This document shows positions 34,697 through 43,665 of a stretch of 64,000 nt of DNA, piece by piece. A model generated the notes under the pieces. That model made no database searches and had not been told where the DNA came from. It saw nothing but the letters and a program-made list of their open reading frames with translations. The first letter of the stretch is position 1; every line of letters begins with the position of its first letter. This stretch comes from Streptomyces avermitilis MA-4680 = NBRC 14893 (GTDB lineage Bacteria; Actinomycetota; Actinomycetes; Streptomycetales; Streptomycetaceae), in the NCBI RefSeq assembly GCF_000009765.2, contig NC_003155.5, positions 3,472,001 to 3,536,000 of the forward strand. The letters are read 5' to 3'. A program made the position numbers and the translations under genes.

Positions 34697-35467
34697 ATGT
34701 CCGCGGCGCAGGTCGTCCGCTCCGAGTGGACCAAGATCCGGTCGGTGGCGTCCACGGTGTGGACGCTCTCCCTCGCCGTGGTCGTCACCATCGCCCTCGG
34801 CATGCTGATCTCGGCCCTGGCCGGGAACGAGTTCGACAAGATGGACCCGCGGGACAGGCTCTCCTTCGACCCCACGTTCATCAGTTTCGCCGGGATGAGC
34901 CTCGGCCAGCTCGCGATGATCGTGTTCGGGGTGCTCGTCGTGTCGAACGAGTACAGCACGGGCATGATCCGCAGCTCGCTCGCCGCGGTCCCCCAGCGCG
35001 GCACGTTCCTGTTCAGCAAGATCGCGGTGGCGGCGGGACTCGCCCTCGTCGTCGGCATCGTCACCAGCTTCGCCGCGTTCTTCCTCGGGCAGGCGATGCT
35101 CGGCTCCCACCGGGCGTCGATCAGCGACACGGGAGTGCTGCGCGCGGTCATCGGCGGCGGCCTCTACATGACGCTCATCGCCATGTTCTCGATGGGTGTG
35201 GCCGCGATGCTGCGCTCGCCGATGCTGTCGCTGGGCATCCTGATGCCGTTCTTCTTCCTGATCTCCAACGTCCTGGGCAATGTCTCCGCCACGAAGAAGA
35301 TCGGCCGATTCCTGCCCGACCAGGCCGGCAGCAAGATCATGCAGGTCGTGACGCCCCTCGGCGACGACACTCCGTACGGTCCCTGGGGCGGGCTCGGGAT
35401 CATGGTGCTGTGGGTGGTGCTGGCGCTCGCCGGGGGCTATGCGCTGCTCAAGAGACGGGACGCGTGA
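34697..35467 (+). CDS. ABC-2-type permease, exporter pair 1
   Basis: 256 residues from the ATG at 34697. The start EWTKIRSVASTVWTL is the marker of this permease family, followed by six hydrophobic segments (WTLSLAVVVTIALGMLISAL; LAMIVFGVLVVSNEYSTGMI; the latter has the NEY-xTGMIR motif). It ends in RRDA. It forms the membrane channel for the ATPase encoded just upstream. The permease of pair 2 is homologous but has a 45-residue N-terminal extension. A hairpin overlaps the stop codon. Confidence 0.9.
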   Translation: MSAAQVVRSEWTKIRSVASTVWTLSLAVVVTIALGMLISALAGNEFDKMDPRDRLSFDPTFISFAGMSLGQLAMIVFGVLVVSNEYSTGMIRSSLAAVPQRGTFLFSKIAVAAGLALVVGIVTSFAAFFLGQAMLGSHRASISDTGVLRAVIGGGLYMTLIAMFSMGVAAMLRSPMLSLGILMPFFFLISNVLGNVSATKKIGRFLPDQAGSKIMQVVTPLGDDTPYGPWGGLGIMVLWVVLALAGGYALLKRRDA

Positions 35468-35484
35468 GCGGCCTGAGGCCGCTC
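35466..35484 (+). terminator. Short hairpin overlapping the stop of permease 1
   Basis: GAGCGGCC at 35466-35473 and GGCCGCTC at 35477-35484 with loop TGA. It may end or attenuate transcription before the second exporter pair. A TTGAGT...TATCCT element at 35559-35589 (19-bp spacer) could be a new promoter. Confidence 0.5.
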
Positions 35485-35647
35485 GGACCCACCCTGACCA
35501 GGCACGACCCGTACCTGACAAAGACACACCTCTGTGACCTGCGGATTTTTACATCCTCTTGAGTGGAACCGTCAGCGCCCCGCTATCCTCCTAACCCTTA
35601 CGGGGGCGTGCGCCCCGACGTCCTGAACCTTTCGATGGGTGCGGAGA

Positions 35648-36979
35648 ATGATCGAGGCAGTCGGCCTGACGAAGCGCTACGGCGACAAGACAGCCGTGTA
35701 CAACCTTTCCTTCCAGGTGCGACCGGGCTCCGTCACCGGCTTCCTCGGGCCCAACGGCTCGGGCAAGTCCACGACCATGCGGATGATCCTCGGCCTGGAC
35801 AACCCCACCTCCGGTCAGGTGACGATCGGCGGCTACCCGTACCGCAGGCTGCCCAACGCCCCCCGGCAGGTCGGTGCGCTCCTCGACGCCAAGGCCGTGC
35901 ACGGCGGCCGGCACGCCCGCAACCACCTGCTCTCCCTGGCCCAGCTGTCCGGCATCCCGGCCCGCCGGGTGGACGAGGTGCTCGGCGTGGTCGGCCTCCA
36001 GGACGTGGCCCGCAGGCGCTCCAAGGGCTTCTCCCTCGGCATGGGCCAGCGGCTCGGCATCGCCGCCGCGCTCCTCGGCGACCCCCAGGTGCTGCTCTTC
36101 GACGAGCCGGTCAACGGTCTCGACCCCGAGGGCATCCTCTGGGTGCGCAATCTGATGAAGTCCCTCGCGGCGGAGGGCCGTACGGTCTTCGTCTCCTCGC
36201 ACCTGATGAGCGAGATGGCGCTGACCGCCGACCACCTGATCGTGATCGGCCGCGGGCAGCTGCTGGCCGACATGAGCATCCGCGACTTCATCTCGGCCAA
36301 CTCCGCCGACTTCGCGCGCGTCCGCACTCCCGAGACCGACCCGCAGCAGCGCGAGAAGCTGACGGCCGCGCTGACGGAGGCGGGCGGACATGTGCTGCCC
36401 GAGCTGGACGGCGCGCTGCGCGTGACCGGGCTGCCGCTGCCGCGCATCAGCGACCTCGCGCACTCCTCCGACGTACGCCTGTGGGAGCTGTCGCCGCATC
36501 AGGCGTCGCTGGAGGAGGCGTACATGCGGATGACGCAGGGCGCCGTCGACTACCGCTCCACGATCGACGAGAAGGCCGGTCTCCAGCAGCCGCTGCCGCC
36601 GGGCGTGCAGCCGCCGATGCCCGTGCCGGGGCAGGGCCAGCCGGGCTGGTACGCCCCGCCGTCGCCCCAGCAGGGCGGGCAGCCGTTCGCGATGCCGCAG
36701 GGGCAGCCGCTGCCGCAGGGCCAGGCCGCGGCGGGCCCGTACGGCGCTCCGTACGGCGCCCCGGCCGCGCCCGCCGCACAGGCGCCGGGCGGCCCCAACC
36801 CGTACGCGCAGCCCGCAGCCTCAGGCCCCGGTCCAGCCCGCCCAGGCGCCCGTGGCTCCCGCGGTCCCTGCGGCCTCGGCCGTGCCCCCCAGCGCCCGCT
36901 CAGGCCCCCGCGCAGCCGAGCGCCGCACCCGCACAGCCCGTCGCGGCCCCCGCCGCGCCCTCCGCCGCTCCCGACCTGA
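35648..36979 (+). CDS. ABC transporter ATP-binding protein, exporter pair 2 (core intact, tail out of frame)
   Basis: The open frame from the ATG at 35648 encodes 443 residues. The ATPase core (1-310) is complete: GPNGSGKST Walker A, FSLGMGQRLGIAAALLGDPQ signature, LLFDEPVNGLDPEG and SSHLMSEMAL. After that comes a Pro/Gln/Gly/Ala-rich tail. From about 36816 the frame turns into Arg/Pro nonsense and stops at 36979. The natural tail (QAPVQPAQAPVAPAVPAASA, then PAPAQAPAQPSAAPAQPVAA and LNKRDSEDNR) is split over two other frames and would end at 37008, overlapping the permease ATG. Two +1 changes explain it. The ATPase is probably still functional. Confidence 0.85.
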   Translation: MIEAVGLTKRYGDKTAVYNLSFQVRPGSVTGFLGPNGSGKSTTMRMILGLDNPTSGQVTIGGYPYRRLPNAPRQVGALLDAKAVHGGRHARNHLLSLAQLSGIPARRVDEVLGVVGLQDVARRRSKGFSLGMGQRLGIAAALLGDPQVLLFDEPVNGLDPEGILWVRNLMKSLAAEGRTVFVSSHLMSEMALTADHLIVIGRGQLLADMSIRDFISANSADFARVRTPETDPQQREKLTAALTEAGGHVLPELDGALRVTGLPLPRISDLAHSSDVRLWELSPHQASLEEAYMRMTQGAVDYRSTIDEKAGLQQPLPPGVQPPMPVPGQGQPGWYAPPSPQQGGQPFAMPQGQPLPQGQAAAGPYGAPYGAPAAPAAQAPGGPNPYAQPAASGPGPARPGARGSRGPCGLGRAPQRPLRPPRSRAPHPHSPSRPPPRPPPLPT

Positions 36980-37004
36980 ACAAGCGCGACAGCGAGGACA
37001 ACCG

Positions 37005-37874
37005 ATGAGCACGCCCCAGCCCCCGATGCCGCAGCCGGCCGCGCCCGCCCCCACCTGGCAGGCGGCGTCCGGTGGTTCGTACACCTCGCCGATCCCGATC
37101 ATCCGCACCCACCTCGGGCATGCGCTCGCCTCCGAGTGGACGAAGATCAAGTCGGTCCGCTCCACGATCTGGACGCTGGGCGTCTTCCTGTTCCTCGTGA
37201 TCGGCATCGGTCTGGGCGCCGGCGCCCTCGTCTCCGGTTCCGACACGGACATGCACGGTGATTCGCCGCTGGCGCTGGGCTTCTTCGGTCTGCTGCTCGG
37301 CAGCATCTGCATCATCACGCTCGGCGTGCTCACCACCGCCTCCGAGTACGGCACCGGAATGATCCGGACCACGATGGTCGCCTGCCCCACCCGCTCCCGG
37401 GTGCTGCTGGCGAAGTCCGTCGTGTTCTTCGCCGTCGCGTTCGTGGTCACCACGGTGAGCGCCTCGTTCGTCGCCTTCGCGCAGTCGGCGATGCTGGAGG
37501 GCAGCGGTGCGGGCACGCCCAGCGGCGGGGAGTGGCTGAAGGGCACGGTCGGCGTCGGCCTCTACGTCGCGCTGCTCGGGCTGCTCTCGCTGATCGTCGG
37601 CTCCATCATCCGGCACTCGGCGGGTGCCATCACCATCATGATCGGCGTCCTGCTCGCCCCGCTGGTCATCGCGATGTTCATGTTCGCGGACTCGCTGCGG
37701 GACCTCCAGCAGGCCCTGTTCGAGTACTCGATCCCGAACCAGCTCGCGGTCTTCTACGACAACTCGCTCAGCGGGTCGGGGCCGTCCGGCTGGGACCCGC
37801 TGTGGATCATGCTGGGCGTGACGGCCGTCGCGTTCGGCGGCGCGTACCTCCTGCTGGAGAAGCGGGACGTGTAG
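37005..37874 (+). CDS. ABC-2-type permease, exporter pair 2
   Basis: 289 residues; ATG at 37005 inside the ancestral ATPase stop. A Pro/Gln/Ala N-terminal extension (MSTPQPPMPQPAAPAPTWQA) precedes ASEWTKIKSVRSTIWTLGVF and six membrane segments, with the family SEYGTGMIRTTM motif after the second. It ends LLLEKRDV. It matches permease 1 in length after the extension and in motif order, so the two ATPase-permease pairs are tandem paralogues. Substrate unknown. Confidence 0.9.
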   Translation: MSTPQPPMPQPAAPAPTWQAASGGSYTSPIPIIRTHLGHALASEWTKIKSVRSTIWTLGVFLFLVIGIGLGAGALVSGSDTDMHGDSPLALGFFGLLLGSICIITLGVLTTASEYGTGMIRTTMVACPTRSRVLLAKSVVFFAVAFVVTTVSASFVAFAQSAMLEGSGAGTPSGGEWLKGTVGVGLYVALLGLLSLIVGSIIRHSAGAITIMIGVLLAPLVIAMFMFADSLRDLQQALFEYSIPNQLAVFYDNSLSGSGPSGWDPLWIMLGVTAVAFGGAYLLLEKRDV

Positions 37875-37903
37875 GCCCCCTGGGAACGAACGCTCGAACC
37901 CGG

Positions 37904-38236
37904 TCAGAACCTGGGCGCGTTACGGGACCGCTGCACCCGCAGGGTGCGGCGGTCCTTCGCGTTCCAGCACGCCTTGTGCCAGTGGCGCCGGTCGTCCACG
38001 CCCGCGTGCTCGGGCCAGGCCACCACATGCGGGACGCCGGAGGGGATCATCTGGTCGCAGCCGGGGCAGCGGTAGGTCTTGCCCTCCGCGCTGGCGCCCG
38101 CGACGTGGCGCACGCTCCACTCCTCGCCCTGCCAGCTCTCCGTGGACTGCCAGCCGCCGTAGCGGCCGGAGCGCTCCTCCGCCGCGCTCCCGCCGGACGA
38201 GCCGGCACCCTTCGGACGGTTGCGACGCGGGGACAC
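37904..38236 (-). CDS. Small protein with a CxxC-His-rich zinc-site motif
   Basis: 110 residues from the GTG at 38236 with GAGG six bases upstream. The first 45 residues are basic and Ser/Gly-rich (SPRRNRPKGAGSSGGSAAEE). The core holds CPGCDQMIPSGVPHVVAWPE and HWHKACWNAKDRR. These supply two Cys, several His and another Cys, an arrangement suited to a single zinc ion. Similar actinobacterial proteins are annotated merely as ATP/GTP-binding, without a P-loop here. It converges on permease 2 and diverges from the LLM-class gene. Nucleic-acid binding is possible but unproven. Confidence 0.72.
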   Translation of the reverse strand: MSPRRNRPKGAGSSGGSAAEERSGRYGGWQSTESWQGEEWSVRHVAGASAEGKTYRCPGCDQMIPSGVPHVVAWPEHAGVDDRRHWHKACWNAKDRRTLRVQRSRNAPRF

Positions 38237-38456
38237 AGGACACCTCACGGAGCTATACAGGGAGCACGGGCGGCATCCAGCCTACGCGCCGCCTCCTGGG
38301 GTACTCCTCCTCCACCGACCGGCACAGACCGCCCTCCCGTCGGCGCATTCTGCAGACAATCCGCAAATCTCTCCGCCAAGCCGTGTCTTCGGCACATGTC
38401 AGGCAGTTATGCCGGGTGGGGAGCTCCGTGTCGGAGCCAAGGAAGCAGGAAGTGCC

Positions 38457-39485
38457 ATGCACGTAGGAAGTTTTGTACTGGCGGCCCAGTTCCCGGGGCA
38501 GGGCCAGGGGGAGGCGCTGCACCGCGCGGTGCGGTCGGCCGAGGTGGCCGAGGAGGCGGGTCTCGACACGGTGTGGTTGGGCGAGCACCACTTCGTGCCG
38601 TACGGGACGTGCCCGTCGGCGATCACCCTCGCGGCTCTGCTGCTCGGCCGCACCCGGCGGATCCGGGTCGGCACGGCGGTCAGCGTGCTGCCCACCGTCC
38701 ACCCGGTGGCGCTGGGCGAGCAGGCCGCGCTGCTGCACCTCACCTCCGGCGGGCGGTTCTCGCTGGGCGTGGGACGCGGCGGACCCTGGGTGGATCTGGA
38801 GGTCTTCGGTTCGGGTCTCGAGGCGTACGAGAAGGGGTTCCCGGAATCACTCGATCTGCTGGTGCGCTGGTTGCGCGAGCCGTCCGTCGCGGGCACGGGG
38901 GAACGATTCACCTTCCGTGAAGTCCCGGTCGTCCCCCGGCCGTCGGAGTCGCTGACGGACGCCTCGGGGCCCGAGGTCGTCGTCGCCTGCACCTCGCCGG
39001 CCAGCGTCCGGCTCGCGGCCGAGCGGGGGCTGCCGATGCTGCTCGGGATGCACGTCGGGGACGAGGAGAAGGCCGGAATGGTCGCACTGTGGCGGCAGCA
39101 CGCGCGCGCCAGCGGGCTCGGCGCGGGCGAGATCGCGGGTGCCGCCCATGTCTCGGCGGGCATCTGCCAGATCGCCGACCGGCGCACCGACGCCGTCGAG
39201 ACGCTGACCAAGGCGATGCCGGGCTGGCTGCGGCAGGGGCTCGACGCCCATGTGACGGTGGACGGTCGGCCCCGCGCGATGCGGGACCCGCTGGCGTACA
39301 CCGAACTGCTCTGCGGACTGCACCCGGTGGGCAGCCCCCGGCTGTGCGCCGACCGGCTGGCGGCGACCTCGGAGCGGACCGGCATCTCCCGCTTCGCGCT
39401 GCTCGTCGAGGGCTCGGGCGACCTCGCGGCCACCGAGGAGAACGTACGCCGGCTCGGCACCGAGGTACTTCCCCACCTCGGCTGA
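38457..39485 (+). CDS. LLM-class flavin-dependent oxidoreductase
   Basis: 342 residues from the ATG at 38457 with AGGAAGCAGGA upstream. Luciferase-like TIM barrel: VAEEAGLDTVWLGEHHFVPY (the EHH motif), GTAVSVLPTVHPVALGEQAA, LGVGRGGPWVDLEVFG. It should use FMN or F420; no residue seen here decides between them. Monocistronic, convergent with the SCO5389-type gene. Substrate unknown. Confidence 0.88.
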   Translation: MHVGSFVLAAQFPGQGQGEALHRAVRSAEVAEEAGLDTVWLGEHHFVPYGTCPSAITLAALLLGRTRRIRVGTAVSVLPTVHPVALGEQAALLHLTSGGRFSLGVGRGGPWVDLEVFGSGLEAYEKGFPESLDLLVRWLREPSVAGTGERFTFREVPVVPRPSESLTDASGPEVVVACTSPASVRLAAERGLPMLLGMHVGDEEKAGMVALWRQHARASGLGAGEIAGAAHVSAGICQIADRRTDAVETLTKAMPGWLRQGLDAHVTVDGRPRAMRDPLAYTELLCGLHPVGSPRLCADRLAATSERTGISRFALLVEGSGDLAATEENVRRLGTEVLPHLG

Positions 39486-39518
39486 GCGAGCCCGCCAAGT
39501 GGCGCGCCCCGAGGGGAG

Positions 39519-39563
39519 CTTGCCGCCCCGTACAGATGCACCTCCCGCATACGGAGCGGCAAG
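39519..39563. terminator. Bidirectional terminator between the LLM gene and the SCO5389-type gene
   Basis: CTTGCCGCCCCGTA at 39519-39532 pairs with TACGGAGCGGCAAG at 39550-39563 (one mismatch), 17-nt loop, in the 96-bp convergent gap. Confidence 0.75.
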
Positions 39564-39581
39564 CCGTGCGCCATCGCCGGG

Positions 39582-39974
39582 TCAGCAGTCCCTGAACTCC
39601 GGGGACTGGTTCAGCAACTGGCTGCGGACCGAGGTGAAGCGTGCCAGCTTCTGGTCCACCGAGGTGTCCAGCGGGAACACCGCAACCCGGTGGCAGTTCT
39701 GGAAGGCCAGTCGCACTCCGAAGTGCCGCTGAAGCGCGCCGCGTATCGCGTCACTCGCGAGCGCACGCAGCAGCTGGCCACGCGCCTGCTCGTCCGGCGG
39801 GGGCGTCTGGTTGTCGGCGAACGCGCCGCCGTCCACCTTCAGCTGGGCCACCAGGGAGCTGATCATCTCCCATGCGTAGGGCAGGGAGGTCCGGACGCAG
39901 TCGACGAAGTCAGCTTCGTCGACCTCGCCTCGCTCGGCCTGTTCGAGTAGGGCCGGTGAGACGTCGAGCGACAT
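39582..39974 (-). CDS. SCO5389-family conserved actinobacterial protein
   Basis: 130 residues; ATG at 39974 with GAGAGGAG upstream. The protein begins SLDVSPALLEQAERGEVDEA, continues VDCVRTSLPYAWEMISSLVA, and ends QKLARFTSVRSQLLNQSPEF. This is the small conserved protein found beside nucS in streptomycetes. It is acidic, without membrane segments, and mostly alpha-helical by composition. The function is unknown. It is divergent from nucS over a 243-bp gap containing CGTTTATACGG and A/T-rich DNA, where both promoters should lie. Confidence 0.8.
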   Translation of the reverse strand: MSLDVSPALLEQAERGEVDEADFVDCVRTSLPYAWEMISSLVAQLKVDGGAFADNQTPPPDEQARGQLLRALASDAIRGALQRHFGVRLAFQNCHRVAVFPLDTSVDQKLARFTSVRSQLLNQSPEFRDC

Positions 39975-40217
39975 GGGTTCTCCTCTCGGACCCCCTGTGG
40001 AGCGGGGGCTGACGGACAGGGAGGGAGTTCGCGATTTCGAACACGCTGCGTACGCGCGTCGCGACCTCCCGTTTATACGGTAAGCAACGGACGGTGACGG
40101 CACCAGGAGAATGCGAACACAGAGAACTCTCAATGGGCACACAATCGGCCACGACCGAACAGGCGTCTTCCAGGGCGAATCGCGTGCACCACTGCCCGTC
40201 GAGTAGCGTTGCCGACC

Positions 40218-40889
40218 ATGCGTCTCGTCATTGCCCGCTGTTCCGTGGACTACGCGGGCCGGCTCACCGCCCATCTCCCGTCCGCCCCCCGTCTCATCCT
40301 GGTGAAGGCGGACGGCAGCGTCTCGATCCATGCGGACGACCGGGCCTACAAGCCCCTCAACTGGATGTCGCCGCCCTGCACGCTGAAGGAGGGGTCGGGG
40401 GACGAAGAGGGCGTCTGGACCGTCATCAACAAGGCGGGCGAGAAGCTCATCATCACGATGGAGGAAATCCTCCACGACTCCTCGCACGAACTCGGCGTGG
40501 ACCCCGGCCTGATCAAGGACGGCGTGGAAGCGCACCTCCAGGAACTGCTCGCCGACCGCATCGAGACGCTCGGCGACGGCTACACGCTGATCCGCCGCGA
40601 GTACATGACCGCCATCGGCCCGGTCGACATCCTGTGCCGGGACGCCACCGGGCAGACCGTCGCGGTGGAGATCAAGCGGCGTGGCGAGATCGACGGCGTG
40701 GAGCAGCTCACCCGCTATCTGGAGCTGCTGAACCGCGACCCGCACCTCGCGCCGGTGCGCGGCGTCTTCGCCGCACAGGAGATCAAGCCGCAGGCCCGCG
40801 TGCTGGCCACGGACCGCGGCATCGGCTGCACGGTCCTCGACTACAACGCCATGCGCGGCATCGAGGACGACAAGCTCCGGCTGTTCTGA
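40218..40889 (+). CDS. nucS: Endonuclease NucS (EndoMS), non-canonical mismatch repair
   Basis: 223 residues from the ATG at 40218. The N-terminal domain ([20 protein letters not shown]) binds DNA and drives dimerisation. The C-terminal RecB-like nuclease has Asp137 in GPVDIL and Glu151-x-Lys153 in VAVEIKRRG, the PD-(D/E)xK catalytic set. The extreme C-terminus DDKLRLF is the sliding-clamp-binding tail. NucS cuts both strands at certain mismatches and replaces MutS/MutL in most actinobacteria, so it sets the mutation rate. Its stop is followed by a terminator shared with the convergent gene. Confidence 0.94.
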   Translation: MRLVIARCSVDYAGRLTAHLPSAPRLILVKADGSVSIHADDRAYKPLNWMSPPCTLKEGSGDEEGVWTVINKAGEKLIITMEEILHDSSHELGVDPGLIKDGVEAHLQELLADRIETLGDGYTLIRREYMTAIGPVDILCRDATGQTVAVEIKRRGEIDGVEQLTRYLELLNRDPHLAPVRGVFAAQEIKPQARVLATDRGIGCTVLDYNAMRGIEDDKLRLF

Positions 40890-40938
40890 GCACTCCGGTA
40901 CGAGTCAGGTTCAAGTCCGGTACGCCTCACCTACGACC

Positions 40939-40970
40939 GAGGGCCGAGTCCGAAAGCGGACCCGGCCCTC
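40939..40970. terminator. Bidirectional terminator after nucS
   Basis: GAGGGCCGAGTCCG at 40939-40952 pairs with CGGACCCGGCCCTC at 40957-40970 (one A-C mismatch), loop AAAG, then TTGTATT. It sits between nucS and the convergent large gene that ends at 41017. Confidence 0.9.
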
Positions 40971-41016
40971 TTGTATTCGGTACGTGGATTCCGTACGCGA
41001 CTGTCGTGCGCGGCCG

Positions 41017-43560
41017 TCAGATCACCGGGTCCGAGTCGCTGGGCGACCCGGCGCCGCTGCTCTGCGGTGCGCTCGCCGTACCGCTGCCGGTGGCGGGAGC
41101 ACTGGAGGACGCCGGGCCGCTGGCCGAATCCGTCGTCGACGGGGCCGTCGTAGTCGGCGGCGGTGTGGTGGTCGCCGGAGGCGTGCTGGTCGGCGGGGTC
41201 GTCGTCGGGTTGCTGGTCGTCGGCTTGGACGACGTCGGCGGCTTGGTCGTCGGCGACTTCGAGGGCGACTTGGACGGCGACGTCGACGGGGTGGTCCCCT
41301 TCGTTCCGGTCGGGTCGTCCGAGGGCCGGGCGCTGGCCGACGGGGCCGGGTCGTCCGCCGTCCCGTAGGTGCCGTCGGGACCCGGGTCCGTGGGCACGCC
41401 TGCGACGCCCGAGTCGCCGGTGTCCTTCCTCGGCTTGTCCGCACCGAGGCTGTCGTCGTCGATGCCCTGGCTGGCCGACGGGTTGACGCCGACCTTCTCG
41501 GCCGGCGGGTCGTCGTTGTTGTTGGACGTCATGCCGAGCGTGACGACGGTGCCGAGCACCCCCGCCAGCAGCACACCGGCGCCCGCGGCCACCAGGTTGC
41601 GCCGGGCGCCGCCGACGATGCCCTTGACGGAGACCGGGCCCTGCCGGGCGGGCGTGGGCTCGGTCCGGTGGGTGACCAGGGTCGTACCGTCGCCGGACGG
41701 CTCGGGCAGTCCGAAGCCGGCCGGTACCCCGCCGGGCGGCGACGCCGACTCCTCGTAGCGCGCGTCCGGCACCTCCTCGCCCGCCGCCGTGCGCCCGCCG
41801 GGCAGTGCCGCCCCGGAGCGGTCGGCGACCAGGGCGAGGGCGCGGCGGCCGGCGACCGTGCCGCGCTTGTCGGCGAGGGCGCCGCGCAGCCCGATGGAGG
41901 CCTCCAGCTCGGCGCGGGCCCGGTCGAGCTGGCCGCAGCAGAGCGCGAGGATGCCCAGTTCGTGGTGGAAGTAGGTCTGGTCGCCGACCTCGCCGGCGAG
42001 CCGGGACGCCTCGGCGCCGGCGCGCAGCGCGCGCTCCCAGGCGCTCCAGTGCAGCCCCGCGGCGAACGCGGGGGTGGCGTGGCGGGCCAGCAGTACGGCG
42101 GCGCTCTCCTCGTTCTCGCCCGGGGGCGTGGTGAGCGGCACCAGGACGGTGAGCGCGGCGAGCACGGCGTCGGCCTCGGCCGAGACGCGCTCCGGGGTCA
42201 CCGAGGGGTGCCCGGCCCACCAGGCGTAGTGCTGGGCGGCGGCGAGGGCGCGGGCGTCGGCCCCGGTCGCGTATCCGGCGGCCTCCAGCTGGGCCTGCAC
42301 ACCGGCCGCGAGCCGGTAGCGGGAGCCGACCGGCGAGACGAGCGCACAGCTCAGGAGCTCGGCGAGCGCGGCGTCGGCGTGGGTGTCGTCCACGAGGGCG
42401 GGCAGATGCGTCTGGTGCGGCACCTCGCCGCCGAGCGCGACGGCGAACTTGAGGGTCTCGCGGGCCGACGCGCTCAGCCGCGAGGCGAGCAGTGAGGCGG
42501 GCGCGGCACCCTCGGCGAGGGACGGCAGGGGCAGGTCGTGACCGTCTTCGGCGTCCGACGGCGCGTCGGGGGTGTCTCCCGGTTCGAGCGAGGCCGAGAG
42601 CCTCGGGGACGGCGCGTCGTCGTAGAAGCCGAGCGAGTCGAAGGCGTTCGGGTCGGCGCGCAGCTCGTCGCGCTGCCGCAGCAGCGCTCCGGCCTGCATG
42701 AAGCGCAGGGGAAGACCCTCGGACTCGAACCAGAGGTCGCCCGCCCAGTTCGACTCGTCCTCGGTGAGGACCCGGCCGACCGCGCGCTCGAGGAGTTCGA
42801 GGCCGCCCGCGCGGTCGAGGCCGCCGAGGAAGACCTCTTCGAGCAGGGAGTCGGCGGAGGGCGCCGGTACATCGGGCGTGGCCGAGATCAGGAAGGCGCA
42901 CTCGGGCGTGGCGTCGAGCAGCTCGTCGAGCGCGCTGCCGCCGAACTCCACGTCGTCCAGGACGACGACCGCGCCGATCTCGTGGACGAGCCGGAGCAGT
43001 TCCTCCCGCTCCGGCCGGTGGAGATCGCTCTTGTAAACGGCGGCGAAGAGGTCGTGGAGGAGGTCGCTCGCGGTGCGCCGGTAGCCGGTGAGGCGGACGA
43101 CGCCGTCGGGGGCGAGGTCCGCGCAGTCCTCGGCCACGGCGTCCAGCAGGACGGTGCGGCCGGAGCCGGCGGGGCCGGTGAGGCGGACGGAGCGGCCGCG
43201 CGCGAGGAGCCGTACGAGCCGCTCGCGCTCCTCCTGGCGCTCCAGGAGCGGCAGCCGGGGCCGCGCCGGTCCGGGCGGGACGGGCGGCTGGGCGGCGCGG
43301 GCGGTCTCGGCGCGCTCGGCCGGAGCGAACTTCACCGGCCGGGGTGGCCGCTCGCCCGGCGGGCAGGCCTCTATCTCGCTGCCGTCGACGGGGTTGACGG
43401 TGAGCAGGTAGTCGCCCGAGACGAGCTGGACGGTGCGGGCGACCACCGGCGTGTGCTGTCCGAAGTCTGAGGTGAGGGAGTCCCGCGGCGGGCGCTGGCG
43501 CGGCGTTTCGCCGTCACCGTCATGGCCGTACTCCTCGGGTTCCTGGTTGTTCGGGTCCAT
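41017..43560 (-). CDS. Membrane-anchored P-loop (STAND-like) protein with exported Thr/Ser/Pro tail
   Basis: 847 residues from the ATG at 43560. Order: acidic N-terminus with VQLVSGDYLLTVNPVDGSEI (45-64); AAA/STAND-type nucleotide-binding domain from about 103, with a Walker-A-like GPAGSGRT (129-136) carrying Arg where Lys is normal, and Walker B AVVVLDDVEF; a helical region to about 620 with Ala-rich, TPR-like turns (ALCCGQLDRARAELEASIGL). One membrane helix follows (about 654-676, AGAGVLLAGVLGTVVTLGMT), and then 169 residues of Thr/Ser/Pro/Lys-rich, presumably extracytoplasmic sequence. Such architecture suits a signalling or scaffold ATPase sensing across the membrane. It is a single gene behind 400 bp of structured leader DNA. 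Function unknown. Confidence 0.75.
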   Translation of the reverse strand: MDPNNQEPEEYGHDGDGETPRQRPPRDSLTSDFGQHTPVVARTVQLVSGDYLLTVNPVDGSEIEACPPGERPPRPVKFAPAERAETARAAQPPVPPGPARPRLPLLERQEERERLVRLLARGRSVRLTGPAGSGRTVLLDAVAEDCADLAPDGVVRLTGYRRTASDLLHDLFAAVYKSDLHRPEREELLRLVHEIGAVVVLDDVEFGGSALDELLDATPECAFLISATPDVPAPSADSLLEEVFLGGLDRAGGLELLERAVGRVLTEDESNWAGDLWFESEGLPLRFMQAGALLRQRDELRADPNAFDSLGFYDDAPSPRLSASLEPGDTPDAPSDAEDGHDLPLPSLAEGAAPASLLASRLSASARETLKFAVALGGEVPHQTHLPALVDDTHADAALAELLSCALVSPVGSRYRLAAGVQAQLEAAGYATGADARALAAAQHYAWWAGHPSVTPERVSAEADAVLAALTVLVPLTTPPGENEESAAVLLARHATPAFAAGLHWSAWERALRAGAEASRLAGEVGDQTYFHHELGILALCCGQLDRARAELEASIGLRGALADKRGTVAGRRALALVADRSGAALPGGRTAAGEEVPDARYEESASPPGGVPAGFGLPEPSGDGTTLVTHRTEPTPARQGPVSVKGIVGGARRNLVAAGAGVLLAGVLGTVVTLGMTSNNNDDPPAEKVGVNPSASQGIDDDSLGADKPRKDTGDSGVAGVPTDPGPDGTYGTADDPAPSASARPSDDPTGTKGTTPSTSPSKSPSKSPTTKPPTSSKPTTSNPTTTPPTSTPPATTTPPPTTTAPSTTDSASGPASSSAPATGSGTASAPQSSGAGSPSDSDPVI

Positions 43561-43665
43561 AGGTCCAAGCCCCCCAAAAGCGTCGTGTGCGGGTTCTGTC
43601 TTCGGTCTCCCGTCGTCCGCCCCAAGGGTGGGCCGCGCGGCGTCCGGCGCGTGCGATCGCAAAGC

